Shown here in pieces: positions 10,151 through 22,700 of a stretch of 64,000 nt of DNA (its first letter is position 1; each line of letters opens with the position of its first letter). The notes below the pieces were generated by a model, which ran no database searches, had not been told where the DNA came from, and saw nothing but the letters and a program-made list of their open reading frames with translations. The DNA is from Deinandra increscens subsp. villosa (taxonomy: Eukaryota; Streptophyta; Magnoliopsida; Asterales; Asteraceae), in the NCBI GenBank assembly GCA_039602395.1, contig JBCNJP010000027.1, forward strand, positions 112,756,354 through 112,820,353, given 5' to 3'. The position numbers and the translations under genes were made by a program.

Positions 10151-13100
10151 TGGGAAAGGACGGTGGAACGCCACGAGGAAATGCTCAAGTGTTTGTGCTA
10201 AACGCCGATGAAGCTCGTAAGGATGACAATGTCGTAACTGGTATGTTCCCTGTTAATAATCAATTTCTCAGTATACTATTTGATTCTGGTGCAAATAAAA
10301 GTTTCATATCTGTTGCATGCATGCCTAAATCGAATTGCACCATACGCAAACTTGATACTCCATATATAGTAGAAACTGCCAATGGACAAGAAATAAGTAT
10401 ACCTAAGATAGTTAAGAATTGCCAGTTAGACATTGACACTTCTAAGTTTGAATTAGAATTATTACCTATGACCTTAAGTGGCTTCGATATTGTGTTGGGT
10501 ATGGACTGGCTAGCCCAGCAACGTGCAAAAATTCACTGCGATACTAAGACAATAACGGTGGAGTCTGCAGATGGTAAAACTCACACCATTGTTGGGGAGA
10601 AATTAACAAAACACAAGAAGATCTTATCCTTACTTCAAGCAAGAAAATGCATAAGAAAAGGATGTCAGGCCTTTTTGGTGAACGTTGTAGAGTCACCAAA
10701 GGAGAAGAAAATAGAAGATGTATCGGTGGTCTCCGAATATGCTGACGTGTTTCCAGATGACTTGCCTGGCTTACCACCAGATCGGCAGGTGGAATTCCGA
10801 ATAGATCTAGTTCCAGGAGCAGCCCCAGTTGCAAAAGCACCATATAGATTGGCACCGTCAGAAATGCAAGAGCTAAAAAGCCAACTACAAGAACTCCTGG
10901 ATAAGGGATTTATAAGACCCAGTTCATCACCCTGGGGAGCACCAGTGCTCTTCGTAAAGAAGAAGGACGGATCGATGAGAATGTGCATCGATTACCGAGA
11001 CCTGAACAAGTTAACAATCAAGAACAAGTATCCATTACCAAGGATCGATGACTTATTCGATCAACTTCAAGGTGCTAGTTATTTTTCTAAAATTGATCTA
11101 AAGTCCGGATATCATCAAATGAAGTGCGTGAAGAGGATATTCCCAAAACAGCCTTTCGCACAAGGTACGGGCACTATGAATTTACTGTTATGCCCGTTGG
11201 ATTAACAAATGCACCAGCAATGTTCATGGATCTAATGAATAGGGTATGCAAGCCTTACCTTGACAAATTCGTCATAGTCTTTATTGATGATATTCTAATC
11301 TACTCACGTACAAAGAAGGCGCATGAAGAACACTTGAGAAAAATGTTGGAGATATTGAGAAAGGAAAAACTTTATGCCAAATTCTCTAAGTGTGACTTCT
11401 GGTTGAGAGAAGTCCAATTTCTTGGACATGTGGTAAATGATACGGGAATACAAGTGGATCCAGCAAAGATAGAATCTATTATGAGATGGGAGCAACCGAA
11501 ATCACCAACAGAGATCCGACGTTTCCTTGGATTAGCTGGATATTATCGGAGATTTATTCAAGACTTCTCAAAAATTGCCACCCCTTTAACAGCATTGACT
11601 CAAAAGAATGCTAAGTTTGACTGGAAGCAGAAACACACTGATGCATTTGAACTGCTAAAGCAGAAGTTGTGCTCCGCACCCATATTGTCCTTGCCGGACG
11701 GGACAAAAGATTTTGTGGTCTATTGTGATGCATCTATCAATGGACTTGGGTGCGTGCTTATGCAACGAGATAAAGTAATAGCTTACGCATCAAGGCAATT
11801 GAAACCACACGAAAAGAACTATACTACACATGACCTTGAGTTAGGATCAATAGTATTTGCCTTGAAAATTTGGAGGCATTATCTGTATGGAACTCGGTTT
11901 GAGGTTTACTCTGACCATAAAAGTCTTCAACACTTGTTCAACCAGAAAGAATTAAATATGAGGCAAAGACGATGGATGGAAGTGTTAAGTGATTATGATT
12001 GTGAGATCAAGTATCATCCGGGAAAGGCAAATTTAGTGGCCGATGCGTTAAGTCGCAAGGATAGGCCTAAGCCGCTACGAGTAAGGCCCATGAGAATAAA
12101 TGTTGGGGTAAATATGATAAACGAAATCAAGGAAGCTCAGAAAAAGCAACTGGAAAAGTCAAACCCAAAAGAGGAAGAAATGATGACTAAAGTACGACAA
12201 CTTGACCTTGGACTAGATGGAATTTTACGATTGGGCCGGGAATGAAAAAGGACATTGCTAAATACATAGGGCAATGTCCTATGTGTCTGCAAGTAAAAGC
12301 TGAACACCAAAAACCGGCTGGATACTTACAATATTTAAAAATTCCGGAATGGAAATGGGATTTGGTCACTATGGATCTTGTAACCAAATTGCCAAGAACA
12401 AGAGGCAGAAATGACACGATTTGGGTAATTGTGGATCGATTAACCAAGTCGGCACACTTCCTACCAATACAAGAATCATCTCCTTTAGAATAGTTGGCAA
12501 AGTTGTATGTGAAAAAAATCGTTTCAAGACATGGAGTTCCATTATCTATTGTCTCGGATCGGGATAGTCGTTACACTTCTCGATGGGAACTAAGCTACAC
12601 TTTAGTACTGCTTATCATCCTCAGACAGACGGACAAAGCGAACAAACCATCCAGACATTGGAGGACATGTTAAGGGCGTGTGTTATCGAGTTTGGTGGTA
12701 ATTGGGATAGTCATTTGCCATTAAATGAGTTCGCTTACAATAACAGTTATCATACTAGCATCAAGGCAGCTCCTTTCGAAGCTTTATACGGATGTAAGTG
12801 TCGTACGCCACTGTGCTGGTCAGAAATTGGCGAAGGGAAATGGACAGGTCCTGAATTAGTATTAGAAACCGCTGAAAGGATCAGGCAAATTCGTGACAAA
12901 CTCAAGGCCGCCCAAGATAGACAGAAAAGTTACGCGGATAAAAGACGAAGGCCTTTGGAATTTGTAAAAGGAGATTTAGTAATGTTAAAAATATCCCCTT
13001 GGAAAGGAATTATGAGATTTGGAAGGCGCGGGAAATTAAGTCCATGTTATATAGGACCGTTTAAAGTAATCTCCAAAATTGGAACCGTGGCCTATCAACT

Positions 13101-13386
13101 TGAGCTACCTAAAGAGCTTAGTGGAATTCATGACGTATTCCACATTTCAAATCTTAAGAAGTGTTTTATCGATAAAGGCATTGCTATTCCAATTCAAGAT
13201 ATAAAAGTGGATGAAAAATTGAAGTACACAGAGCAACCTGTTGAAATATTGGAAAGAGTAGAAAGGAGACTAAGAAGAAGACGGATCCCTATGGTCAAGG
13301 TCCGATGGAATTCACGCCAAGGGCCCGAAACCACTTGGGAATTGGAAGCAGATATGCAACGAAAGTACCCCCAGTTATTAAAATAA
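10151..13386 (+). pseudogene. Element A pol: protease, RT, RNase H, integrase, chromodomain
   Basis: Pol follows gag in the same frame without a stop, as in Tekay-type elements. The aspartic protease motif is LFDSGA (about 10276-10293), then GMDWL. RT starts near PPDRQVEF (10774) and reads through LPRIDDLFD and SGYHQM to about 11120, where the frame shifts. It resumes at 11124 with YGHYEF and the catalytic FIDD box (11280-11291). RNase H begins with VYCDAS (about 11720). At about 12240 a deletion with frameshift removes the start of the integrase zinc finger (both His), leaving CPMC; a TAG at 12491 and a small deletion with frameshift near 12580 break the integrase core. The last open part, 12583-13386, keeps the STAYHPQTDGQ segment and ends in a chromodomain (EILERVERRLRRR ... 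VRWNSRQGPETTWE). The enzyme set cannot be made from this copy. Confidence 0.93.
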
Positions 13387-13419
13387 CAAAAACATGAATT
13401 CCGGGATGGAATTCCCTTA

Positions 13420-13432
13420 AGGGAGGGGGAGT
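13420..13432 (+). other. Polypurine tract of element A
   Basis: AAGGGAGGGGGAG lies directly before the TGTGACAC start of the 3' LTR, the expected place and composition for plus-strand priming. Confidence 0.9.
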
Positions 13433-15830
13433 TGTGACACTCAAATTCGGGATTCATTTAAATAAATAAAAGTCTCGAACCGGGATTCGAGCAACAACAA
13501 CTAACAAGAATGTGGGCTGGAATCCTGTTACAAATTAAATAAAGGACTGGGTCAGCTACACAAATCCAGAAAAGGCCCAAGAGATTTAAAAATTTCGCAG
13601 CCCATTAACCCAAGTAAATTCGCAGCCCACTAGTAAAAAAAATAAAAAATGGCAGCCCAGCTTCTCCAAGGCCCATCTACGAATTCCCGGCCCCTTTTTG
13701 TCTGTTACCATCGATGGAAACAAAGTTTTTGGCAGCATTCTTCCCCCTTCTTTCTATACATGCAGCGCAGAGAGCACAGGTCTCCACACCTCTCAAAAAT
13801 TTTGACCAGAGCAAGCATTCATCACTCTCAAAAATTCAAACAGGGCTGCAGGGCACTAGGAAGGAGATTACAAACCCCAAACCTGGTAAGTTTCTTCCCT
13901 CATATTCAAAGATAATCTAGGATTTATAGTTTGGGCTATGGAGAAACTGAATGATGAGTTAAAAATTGAAATCAGGGGGAGATTGGAAGTCGAATCTGAG
14001 GCTGCCAGAGAAGAAATCAAACCCTAGAAACTTCATTCAAGGTAAGCATTGGGTATGACCTTACTTTTGTATTGAAATCTTGAGGTTTGAGTCTCAAAAC
14101 CCCAAAAGAATGATGGATTAATCAAGATACAAATCTGCAGGAAAAGAGGGGCTGTTAATCCCTTGATTTCGTGATAAAGGGAGGTGCAGGGGCTGGAATT
14201 TTCAAAAGAAAACAAGGGGTTGGGGCTGCTGCTGTCCCTCAGTTTGCACAGGGAAGAAGAATGTAATTTGTACAAGTTTTTCTACATCAGGTACAACCCA
14301 GTTATGCATGACAATTTTGTAGAATAAGAAACCCAATTCTGATTTGTTTCAATGACTAGATTACCATCCTTAAAACCATACTAAAACCGAGCGGATTATC
14401 ATAATTGTAATGCATGTTAAGTAACATTTGTGATTAGACTAGAAAAGAATTAAAACTTAGTAAGGTTTAGTATTGGTTCTCATGAATTGATAGGATGGTA
14501 AATTTGAAGAATTAGAGTAATGGTGATAAGAATTTGATGTAATTGGGAAAACCCAGGTTTGGTTTCGAACAGATCAAGGTCTGACCCGCTATATATTTAG
14601 TGTTGCATTATGCAACATTATACAACAACTTTATAAAAATGTAAATTAAATTGACGTTTACTTAAAGTTACAAAAATAATATAGTTCTACATACTTAGTA
14701 TGGCAGTATACAACAATTTTATAAAAACTAAACAACACTTACTTGAACTTCTAAAGCTAAGTTGATGATAGGTGTTTAGTGTTGCATTATGCAACAATAC
14801 TAAAAACAGAAAGAATTCGAGTTTAATAAAACTTGAAGCGAGTCCTAACACACCATTTTTCCAAGATATGATTAAACATCATTCGCGGGTCGCGAATGTC
14901 GGAATACTCAGTATTGCATTATGCAACATTAGTGTTGCATTATGCAACAATTTACATTCAGAATATTTAAGTTCAATAAAACTTGAGGATATAACATTTT
15001 GTGAACCAGTTGTCAACCGAATATATATAATTTGGAAAACACCATAGCAAGCACTAATTTTATAAAACATAAGACCAAGATTTTAGTTAAAGCAGGATAT
15101 AATTGTAACAAATAATTTCGTTATTATTATTGGTTTAGGTTGACTATCAGTAATAGTCAAACCATCAAAGAAATTCCTCACAACTAAAGTTGCCAATCAA
15201 ACCAAGTGAGTTTCGTATTATTTCCTACCACGTTATATAACAGTTCTTGGCCCACAAATAATCATTGTGGAGCAACAGTTGCGTGCTATATTGGTTACCA
15301 AAATTCGTATCTCATGAAATGTGCAAAATACTACGTAACTAGTATGCTAGAAATATTTGGTGCATGTGTTGTACCCCGAAATTATATATATATCTTGTCG
15401 GTTACATTCTAGCCATTCATGTAGAAAAATTATGTATGGGCCAATAGCATTGTGAAATATTTGAATAACAGGTTAGGATACGGCTCACCAACAACTTCAT
15501 AGTTGCTGATATCGGTGGTTTACAAATTTTTCAGGTAATAAGTAGGAACCCATCAGACAAGTGGCTCCTCGGGTAATAACGATATAGCGATCCATAATGA
15601 TGTCAAGAATCGTCGGGCCTAGTTATTAGCATTCTGTTAGGATGTTAAGTCAAACCTAATGTTATCGTATTTACTTTTAAGATTGTGAAACTTAGTAGGT
15701 TGTCTGTAACTAAGTAAATAATTATTTAATATTATTATTTTTTGTTGCTTCCGCGTGTATCTGATATTGACAGCCTGTTTTCCACAACACCTCTCCCATA
15801 CCTGGCAGGCGGTTCGGGCGGGGTGTGACA
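13433..15830 (+). repeat. 3' LTR of element A (complete, 2398 bp)
   Basis: It begins TGTGACACTC just after the polypurine tract and ends GGGTGTGACA, giving TG...CA termini and short inverted ends. It contains a TATA-like GCTATATATTTAG at about 14589, four copies of the GTTGCATTATGCAAC motif, and a short stretch (13801-13890) also present at the 5' LTR breakpoint. The next five bases (TGAAT) would be one copy of the target duplication, but the partner is lost. Confidence 0.93.
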
Positions 15831-16576
15831 TGAATACTAGGTATAATTACCACTCTCAACCCGTTTTTGCTGGGACTCAGTTTTTTAAACCATGTAAACT
15901 AGGATGGGAAACTAAACATATATATATTTTAAGTTCATTGCACTTACATTGGTGGTCATAAGATTAGGTCGAGCCTACCGAGCATATCACCGTGGAGCTT
16001 GCTTTTCACTTCCGCCTTACACGTGTCAGTCATCTCCAATCCGGGCTTCCCTCCCTTCTCAGAAACAAAACACAAACAAACTATTAAAAATTGAAAAGCA
16101 CATAATTTTTGAGGGGTCAATTTTTCTTCATCTTTACATTTCTTCCCCTTGCTTTTTGATTTTTAATGTCACAACTTTTGTGAACATCATCATTATTTTG
16201 TTTTTTTTTTAAACACGAACACATAAGCAGAGCAAATAACTTCACACACATCTGGCCAAGCTAACCTTCAAAGTATGGATTTGAAAATTTTTAGAAAATT
16301 GGGTTTTATAGCATGCATACCTCATCATATTTTTTTTTAAATTGAACAACCAAGCACCAACTGAAAATTTTAAGAAATTTGGTTTGATACAAACACCCTT
16401 TACCGCTTCATCAAACAAACAACCAAGTTAAGAACAGTACCTTTCATGCTGAATTTGACCTTTTACCTCTCAAGGAAACATATCCTCCATAAAAAATTCA
16501 TTGTCATGACATGAAGATACGTCTCCTAAACTGTGCCTGGAACAATCACTTATCAACAAACAAATTAATAATATAA
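15831..16576. other. Unassigned AT-rich spacer
   Basis: Between the 3' LTR of element A and the truncated copia element. I see no coding signal, terminal repeat or tRNA. A short GC-richer patch near 15960-16060 (ACACGTGTC, TCCGGGCTTCC) might be promoter-like, but nothing supports a gene next to it. Confidence 0.4.
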
Positions 16577-18555
16577 ATGTTAGTGATAATCCTCCTTGAC
16601 TGTTCCTGCACATAGTGGGAGATTATTTAGCCATTGGTACCCAGGCCATTGTTTTTCTGGGTACACCTGAGGAATCAATAAAAGATACTTCTTGTAAGAA
16701 CATCCCCTTTGAGAAATCAGGAAGTTGGGATGGAGCTGCCTTGATTTTTGGTTTCCAAGTTCCAGGTGAATCAACATTTGTTTTAGTCACTTTTGGAGTT
16801 GTGGCTTTAGGTATTTCAACCTTCTTCGTTTTAGATTCATTTTTCAAAACAGTTTTTGTTTTAGTCACCTTTGGAGCTGTGACTTTAGGTATTTCAACCT
16901 TCTTCATTTTAGAATCATTTTTCAAAACAGTTTTAGTTACCTTGTGAGGGGTAACTATGGGTTTTTCAGACTTTGGTTGTTTTGAAAACGGTTTCTTCAC
17001 CTGTTTGTGGAAATTTTGGTAACTTGGAAAGCTGTTTTTTGATTTAAATATTTTCTCTCAGCTTTGGAAGCACCCAATGTTGATCAGAGGGTTTAACCTT
17101 AGGAGTAACAGTCTTCCTTGCCTTAGGTGTTTGCACCATCATTAGCTTAGACTTTACAGACTCATGAGATGAAACCCTTTGACTTTTCGGAAAATAGGGT
17201 TCATAGGGGCGATAAAGACAGTTTCTAGCAATATGACCAGCATTGCCACAACTAAAGCAAGTCTGCTTCTTTAGATAGAAGTCAGACGTGTAACCATTTG
17301 TCTATGGTGGCTGATATGGAGCTGGTTTGCCTTGTGTCTGCTTCTTTGCTTTGACTGCAGCTTCAGATTTGACTTTCTGCTCGTTTGTCGAACCTGTCCT
17401 TTCTGTCTTTGTGCTTCCTTGATTCTTTGACGTTGAAGCACCATTCTTGCAATTACAACGGCAACTGCATGATCCAACTGAAGAAATGGGAGACACAGCT
17501 ACTCCCTTGAGTTTTTCATTCTTCACTCCAGCTGTTGGTTTCATACTCGGATGCTTGATGGTGATATTTGGCCTCTCAACTTTAGGTTCACTTATCACTC
17601 CATCGGTTATTCCCTTGAACTTTGAGGAGAAGGATGGTAAGTCATATCCAATATCTGGTTCTTGGTCAAACATTGATCCAGATGTCATAAAAATCTTCCC
17701 CTCAGGTCGTGTCGTCAAGATCACCTTTTCCCTTTTGACTTCGTTAATTAGTTTGAAGTATGGGGTTTCAATTTTAGGGTATGGTTTCAACTCTATCCTA
17801 GCATCATCAGACTTAGAGTTATGACACCTGTCATATTTCTGGCGCTCAGCATCATTGTCTGATATATCCTCTACTCTTCATTCACCATAAGTCATGTTTG
17901 CTTCATTATCAATTTCTTCTTGAGTCAATGGTGTAGTTCCAACCAAGACACTATCAATAGGAGGAGCAGTTTCTTTATGATCAGACGTGGTTCGTTCAAC
18001 TTGATCCTCACTAAGAAGTATTCCTATAATGTCTCTGGGAACTGGTGGACGAATAATGCTATTTGCAGACAGAGACTTATCAGACTTTTCTGACCCAAAC
18101 CCAGTTTTATCTTTCCTAACTTGACCAGTTAGAATAGCATGTGACAATTCCTTTCCATCATCGAGCATTCGCTGATTTCTTTCCTGATTGCAATCATACT
18201 TGACCCGCAGCTCATCATATTTTTGTTGCAGTTCAGTTAATTTTTGTGTTAGCTCAGATATCTCAATCCTAGCTCGATCATATAAAATAGTCTTCTCCGT
18301 TGCTAGCTTTTGATATTTCTCAATGTCTAGTTTTTGGGCTTTTACTCTCCCTTCACTCTTTTCCCACCTACCTTTAAATGAACTCCTAGAACATTGCATA
18401 TCAAAAAGTTCGATTTCAGCATTTTTTCAGAGTCGTCTTAATCCATGAATTAATCGAGCACAAGTAGGATTGGGGCATATCTTAGTTTCATCAACTTCAG
18501 CTGCGAAAGCATCCTTGTTCTCAACCATATTCTTTTCTTCAACCACTGAACTCAT
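16577..18555 (-). pseudogene. Ty1/copia gag with coiled coil and one zinc knuckle, broken
   Basis: Starts on the minus strand at the ATG complementary to 18553-18555 (MSSVVEEKNM) and hits an in-frame stop after about 40 codons. It then continues as an open coiled-coil stretch (18399-17878; heptad text ELTQKLTELQQKYDEL), another open part (17790-17302) and a CCHC knuckle CFSCGNAGHIARNC at 17219-17260. The tail (17000-16623) has a duplicated Lys-rich unit containing KKVEIPK and PKVTKT, and ends AWVPMAK. This order is typical of gag of some eudicot Ty1/copia elements; gag forms the particle shell and binds RNA. At least three stops or shifts disable it. Loss of everything from protease on makes it non-autonomous. 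Confidence 0.82.
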
Positions 18556-18812
18556 TTTCTTTCTTTAGATATGCAGCTTCTGAAAATTTTGAAAAATTGG
18601 CAAAAACGGCAAAAGTACTATTCAAGGAATAGTGCAAAAAACTTAAAACGCGAAAACGGAGGCCTTCAGAGTGGAACTTGGGGGTCCAAAACTGGGGCTT
18701 GTTGTCAGGAACGTCATGTTAAAATTTGACCTTCTAACTCCAAACGAGTCAAAAGTTATGTCCGTTTCTGTGAAAGTGTGAAATAGTGACTTTTTGCCGC
18801 AAACCCTGTTGT

Positions 18813-19178
18813 CGATCGTAAACTTTCTCGTAAACACATCCCGAGTCGTAAACACAGTCGTGAACTACTCCGGGTCGTAAACACGATCATGAACCTAATT
18901 CTGATCGTAATCTCTGTCGTAAACACCTCTGGATCGTAAACACAGTCGTAAACTCCTCCGGATCGTAAACCCAGTCGTAAACACTTAAAAATCCAATCTT
19001 GAAGTCGTAAACTCTATTTTCTCAGTCGTAAACACTCAAAGTTCGAATCTTGAAGTCGTAAACTCCAATTTCTAGGTCGTAAACACTAAACTGATGAAGA
19101 ACACCGATCGTAAACACCAGCAGATATCGTAAACACCAAGAACAGCCCAGAAAACTAAGCAAACTTGATCGTAAACCT
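18813..19178 (-). repeat. Dispersed CGTAAAC motif array in copia leader
   Basis: Sixteen exact CGTAAAC copies plus several one-base variants occur within about 365 bp between the PBS and gag, often as AGTCGTAAACAC or GATCGTAAACAC. Spacing is irregular (roughly 15-45 bp), so it is not a simple tandem repeat. On the element's own strand the motif is GTTTACG. Confidence 0.9.
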
Positions 19179-19255
19179 GAAAAACTCAAGAAAAACTGAC
19201 AAAACCGTTAGATCTCTTGAATCAATATCGTGAGAACCACGAAACTCTCGTTTCT

Positions 19256-19269
19256 TGGCTCTGATACCA
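19256..19269 (-). other. Primer binding site of the copia element
   Basis: GGCTCTGATACCAA on the plus strand is the complement of TTGGTATCAGAGCC, an initiator-Met tRNA primer site, placed beside the inner end of the LTR. Confidence 0.92.
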
Positions 19270-19270
19270 A

Positions 19271-19738
19271 TTGTTGGTCCTGAAACAACAATTGCTCACG
19301 ATATCTAACTAATCTAAACGTGCGGAATCCGATTAGATTAGTGATTCAAGAAAGAGAAGAGCAGAAATCGAAGACTACGATGATTAAAACGTTAAAAACC
19401 TGATCTTTGCACACAAGATGAACTTGTCGGGTACAAATCTTGTAATCGTAAATAGATCTCTCTCTCTAGTTTAAGATTACGATCTTAAACTCCCTTGCAT
19501 TCTCTCTCTAAAATCGTAATCTCAAGGGTTGACAAATGAGGAGGTCTAGTGGGATATATATAGTCCCACATTGGGTTTACTATTGGGCCCCTTGTGAATC
19601 ATAAACCCAATAGTAAACCCAAGCCCAACCATAAACTAGCCTAAATACAATAACCAAACTAGCCTATGATTCTAATGAAACCTTCTAAGCCCAGCCCAAC
19701 TTATTTAATATTACAAGCCTCATAATCTAGCCTCTACA
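19271..19738 (-). repeat. Copia 5' LTR (468 bp)
   Basis: On the minus strand it would begin TGTAGAGGCTAG and end GGACCAACA, with the PBS two bases beyond. The outer boundary is inferred from the TG start and is less certain than the inner one. It contains a TATA box and a TCTCTCTC-rich leader-like part, as expected for a U3-R-U5 structure. Confidence 0.75.
19552..19565 (-). promoter_or_regulatory. TATA box in the copia LTR
   Basis: GGACTATATATATCCC on the minus strand is a good plant TATA element, followed downstream by pyrimidine-rich DNA with TCTCTCTC. It sits in the right half of the LTR, where a promoter transcribing leftwards into gag is expected. Confidence 0.55.
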
Positions 19739-22700
19739 GTTTCTATCTCACATTCTCACCTTCGTTCAGTGGTGGTGGCTTCACGCTTCCAAGAAATTGG
19801 GTTTTCTTTCACTCTACCTTCTTCTTCTACAGCGTATTCTGCAGAAATGGGTATGCTTCATTTAATTTTCTTTTTTGGTTGTGATAAGAGCTTGATTCAT
19901 TCTGCATCTTAGCTTTTTTTTCGTGTGATTTGGTCTTCCGATGGTTTGTTTAGCCTTTTTTGTTTTTCGGTTGTTTTGTTGTTGTTGTTCACCCAATTCG
20001 ATTCTTTTTTGTTTAATTCTTTTTGGTTTATTTAAGGTTAGGTTTTATTTTTGTGGTTTAATTGTGACTCAGTTCATAAGAAATGCTTCATATGAATGAG
20101 ATTGAAGAGAATGTTTATTATTTTGACCCTAAATGGTTTGTAAAATAAAATCTCATGTTTGTATTTTTTGTAGATTATTGACATGCCAACCAAAGTCATA
20201 GGCTCATTTCAAGGGAATAACAGGTTCATTCTGATTGTGACATGGTATAAGCTCGATCTCCTCTCAGGTTTAGAATTTAGAACAAAATGACAACATATTG
20301 GTTTCAGAGTTTAGAATTTAACTCATGTGTTAAAAGTATAAATCAAATAGACTATTTTGCAGGTTCATAGATAATGACGTGATCAAATAGACTCATTACA
20401 AGTGCCAAGGAAGAATAGGTGAACCAATGTATGTTTTATTTATAGTAATTAAGAATACTGAAGTCTAATTACATGGCTTACTCCTAATTACATAGTCTAC
20501 TGTTAATGAGTCAGGTGCCACCTCTCAATCTCATTGATCCATTGTTGCCTTAATATCCCAATGATAATCCTTCAACCACTTAGTTATGGAGGTAATTGGC
20601 ACTATAGTATTTGAATGTTTTTTAACTTTATATATTAGGAAATTATTTTCATATTAAGTAGGATGAGTTTCTTGATTTTGTGTATCTATTTAGGTCATGA
20701 TTGGGTTACCAATGATCAGTGAAGTAATCAAGAAACATAGATAATGACGTGATCTCTATGAAGTTTGGTTAACCAATGGATAAAGGAGCTCGCAAGCACA
20801 ACGGTATCTTTTTCATCTTCATTCGTACTCAAGAAAATCGTAATTATGTTTTGCTATATATAATTTCATACATAATATTTTTTTTGCAGGATCTTTGCTC
20901 TAACTGATTTGTACTAATTCATTAATGAATCATATCTGTGAAGCCATGTGTCAATGGGAATGATCGTTTTCCGCGATTCCTTAGTAAATTGGTAGCATCA
21001 TGCATAAGCTATTGGGTTTTTCTGTGTTTTATTAATGTATACACATTCTTTTACAGATGTGACTTTGTGAGGGTGAATAGGTTTTCATCATCTTTGCTCA
21101 TCATTCTACTAGAAGTGAACTTGGATGTGTACACCTTTAAGATAGTTTTGATTAAGGTTATTCTTTCACATTATATGTTTTTATTAGTTTTTTTTTATTT
21201 TAACATACATATCAATATAGGTTACGCATGTTGCTTTGCTCCGTTATTTTGTTTCATTGTGATGATTCACACGTTTCTGTTAGTAAAATGGAGACAACAT
21301 CGAGCCATGGAGCCATGGATACTGGGGAAGAAGAATAAAGGAAAGGAAGGCATTGGTGATCACAAATGGAAGCAGGCTCATTCCTTTTCTCTGCAATCCT
21401 CCCGATGTTAATGGTATGTTTGAATTCTTTTTTTTTATATTTAAGGTCAAATGATTCAAACTGGAAATGAGTTTTGTAAACCTTGCAAAAATCTTTATAG
21501 CTTAGTTGTGGATAATTTTAGAGAGGGATCTATAATATGTAGCCTAGAAAAGTGTAGGTTTGAGTGTTTGACCTCAAAAGTCTAACCTAGAAGGAGAATA
21601 GAAGGGGTGGAGGAATGAAAAATAGTACGGTGCACTGAGGAAACTGCAGTTTTACCGTCTTGCTGAAGCTAGAGTAATGTATAGTTGGAGGCTTTACCGT
21701 AAGATCAGATCTTTTGTATGTTCATATACTCATTTTTAAATGAATACTTTGAGTTTCAGGTATTTGTTGATGAGAAATTGGTTGTCTTTTGATTTAAGTT
21801 GATATTGTTCTTATAATAATTGATGGTCAAACTGTAATGTTGGTGTCAATTTTGTTTCTGCAGATCACACAGTGCATTTCACAATGTGTGTATCCACTTT
21901 TTTAAAATAAGCATCACTGCTATATAATCACCTTAAGGTTTTTCTTCCATGCCCACTAATTGATTGATGTTTATTATGATAATTTAACCAATGAATCACC
22001 TAATAAACCCTGCTATTAAAATCAGTTTTACTTATGTTTTTATAAGTGATTTTTAACCAATGAATCACCTAATAAGCCCTGCTGATATTGGGTATTTATG
22101 TTTCTTGAGTTTTAGCTTTATTTTTAGTTTTATTATTTGACCTGAATTTTAACATGTTCATAAACAAAATCAATGATTCAATCAATGAGATGAGGAATAG
22201 ATTCCAGAGTTTTCAAAATTACAAATACTTGTAATTGAAAGTAATCTTTGATCCAAAATCTTTGCGTATAGAGTTTATTCCTATTTTGCTTAACTGATCT
22301 TGATTTTTTCCTTTCAAAAATGAGTGGTAGTGGCGTCATTTAGAAGATATTGTTGAGAGTAAGTATGTAAATTCAACTTTGAGGAATAATCATTTCTTGT
22401 AAAGCATGAAAATCGGTTGCGAAACTCTAAAAGACAATTTGGCTGACATTTATGCCCCGATGATATGTTTTTGTATACTATTTGGGAAGAAGAGGAAAGC
22501 ATTCAGAGAACAATACTTTGTCGTAAGTGTATGTGTAAATTTCAGTGTTTTCATTTTTATATGCGAATTACTTTGTTTCTAAATATAAAGCGTGTGTAGG
22601 TAAATATTTAAGCAGGCACGTTATGTTGTTTTGTTAAGTTAATTAACACAAAGATATGCCATTTAGCTATTTATGAAAGAGGGTTGTGATCCCAAAACTG

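Larger units (their letters stand above)
1473..15830 (+). mobile_element. Element A: Tekay-like Ty3/gypsy chromovirus
   Basis: A roughly 14.4-kb LTR retrotransposon in the order truncated 5' LTR, PBS, accessory ORF, long leader, gag, protease, RT, RNase H, integrase, chromodomain, polypurine tract, 3' LTR. The C-terminal chromodomain and the initiator-Met tRNA primer site place it among chromoviruses, most like the Tekay/Del group. The LTR copies 1473-3475 and 13797-15830 match almost base for base by eye apart from a few per cent of substitutions and a roughly 30-bp indel near 1668, so the insertion is fairly recent on a plant scale. A target-site duplication cannot be tested because the left LTR end is missing. 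The internal region has at least four frame changes and one in-frame stop in gag-pol. Confidence 0.92.
16577..19738 (-). mobile_element. 5' half of a Ty1/copia element
   Basis: Read on the minus strand the order is LTR (19738 to 19271), primer binding site, leader with CGTAAAC-type repeats, then gag. The sequence stops at about 16577 just after gag, immediately before where the protease DSG region and pol should begin. No second LTR is present in the window, so this is a 5' fragment left by deletion or rearrangement. Confidence 0.85.

Noticed and set aside
20938..21411. 157-aa hydrophobic ORF as a membrane protein gene
   Set aside because: Composition follows T-rich intron-like DNA, there is no homology I recognise, and its end contains splice-like borders.
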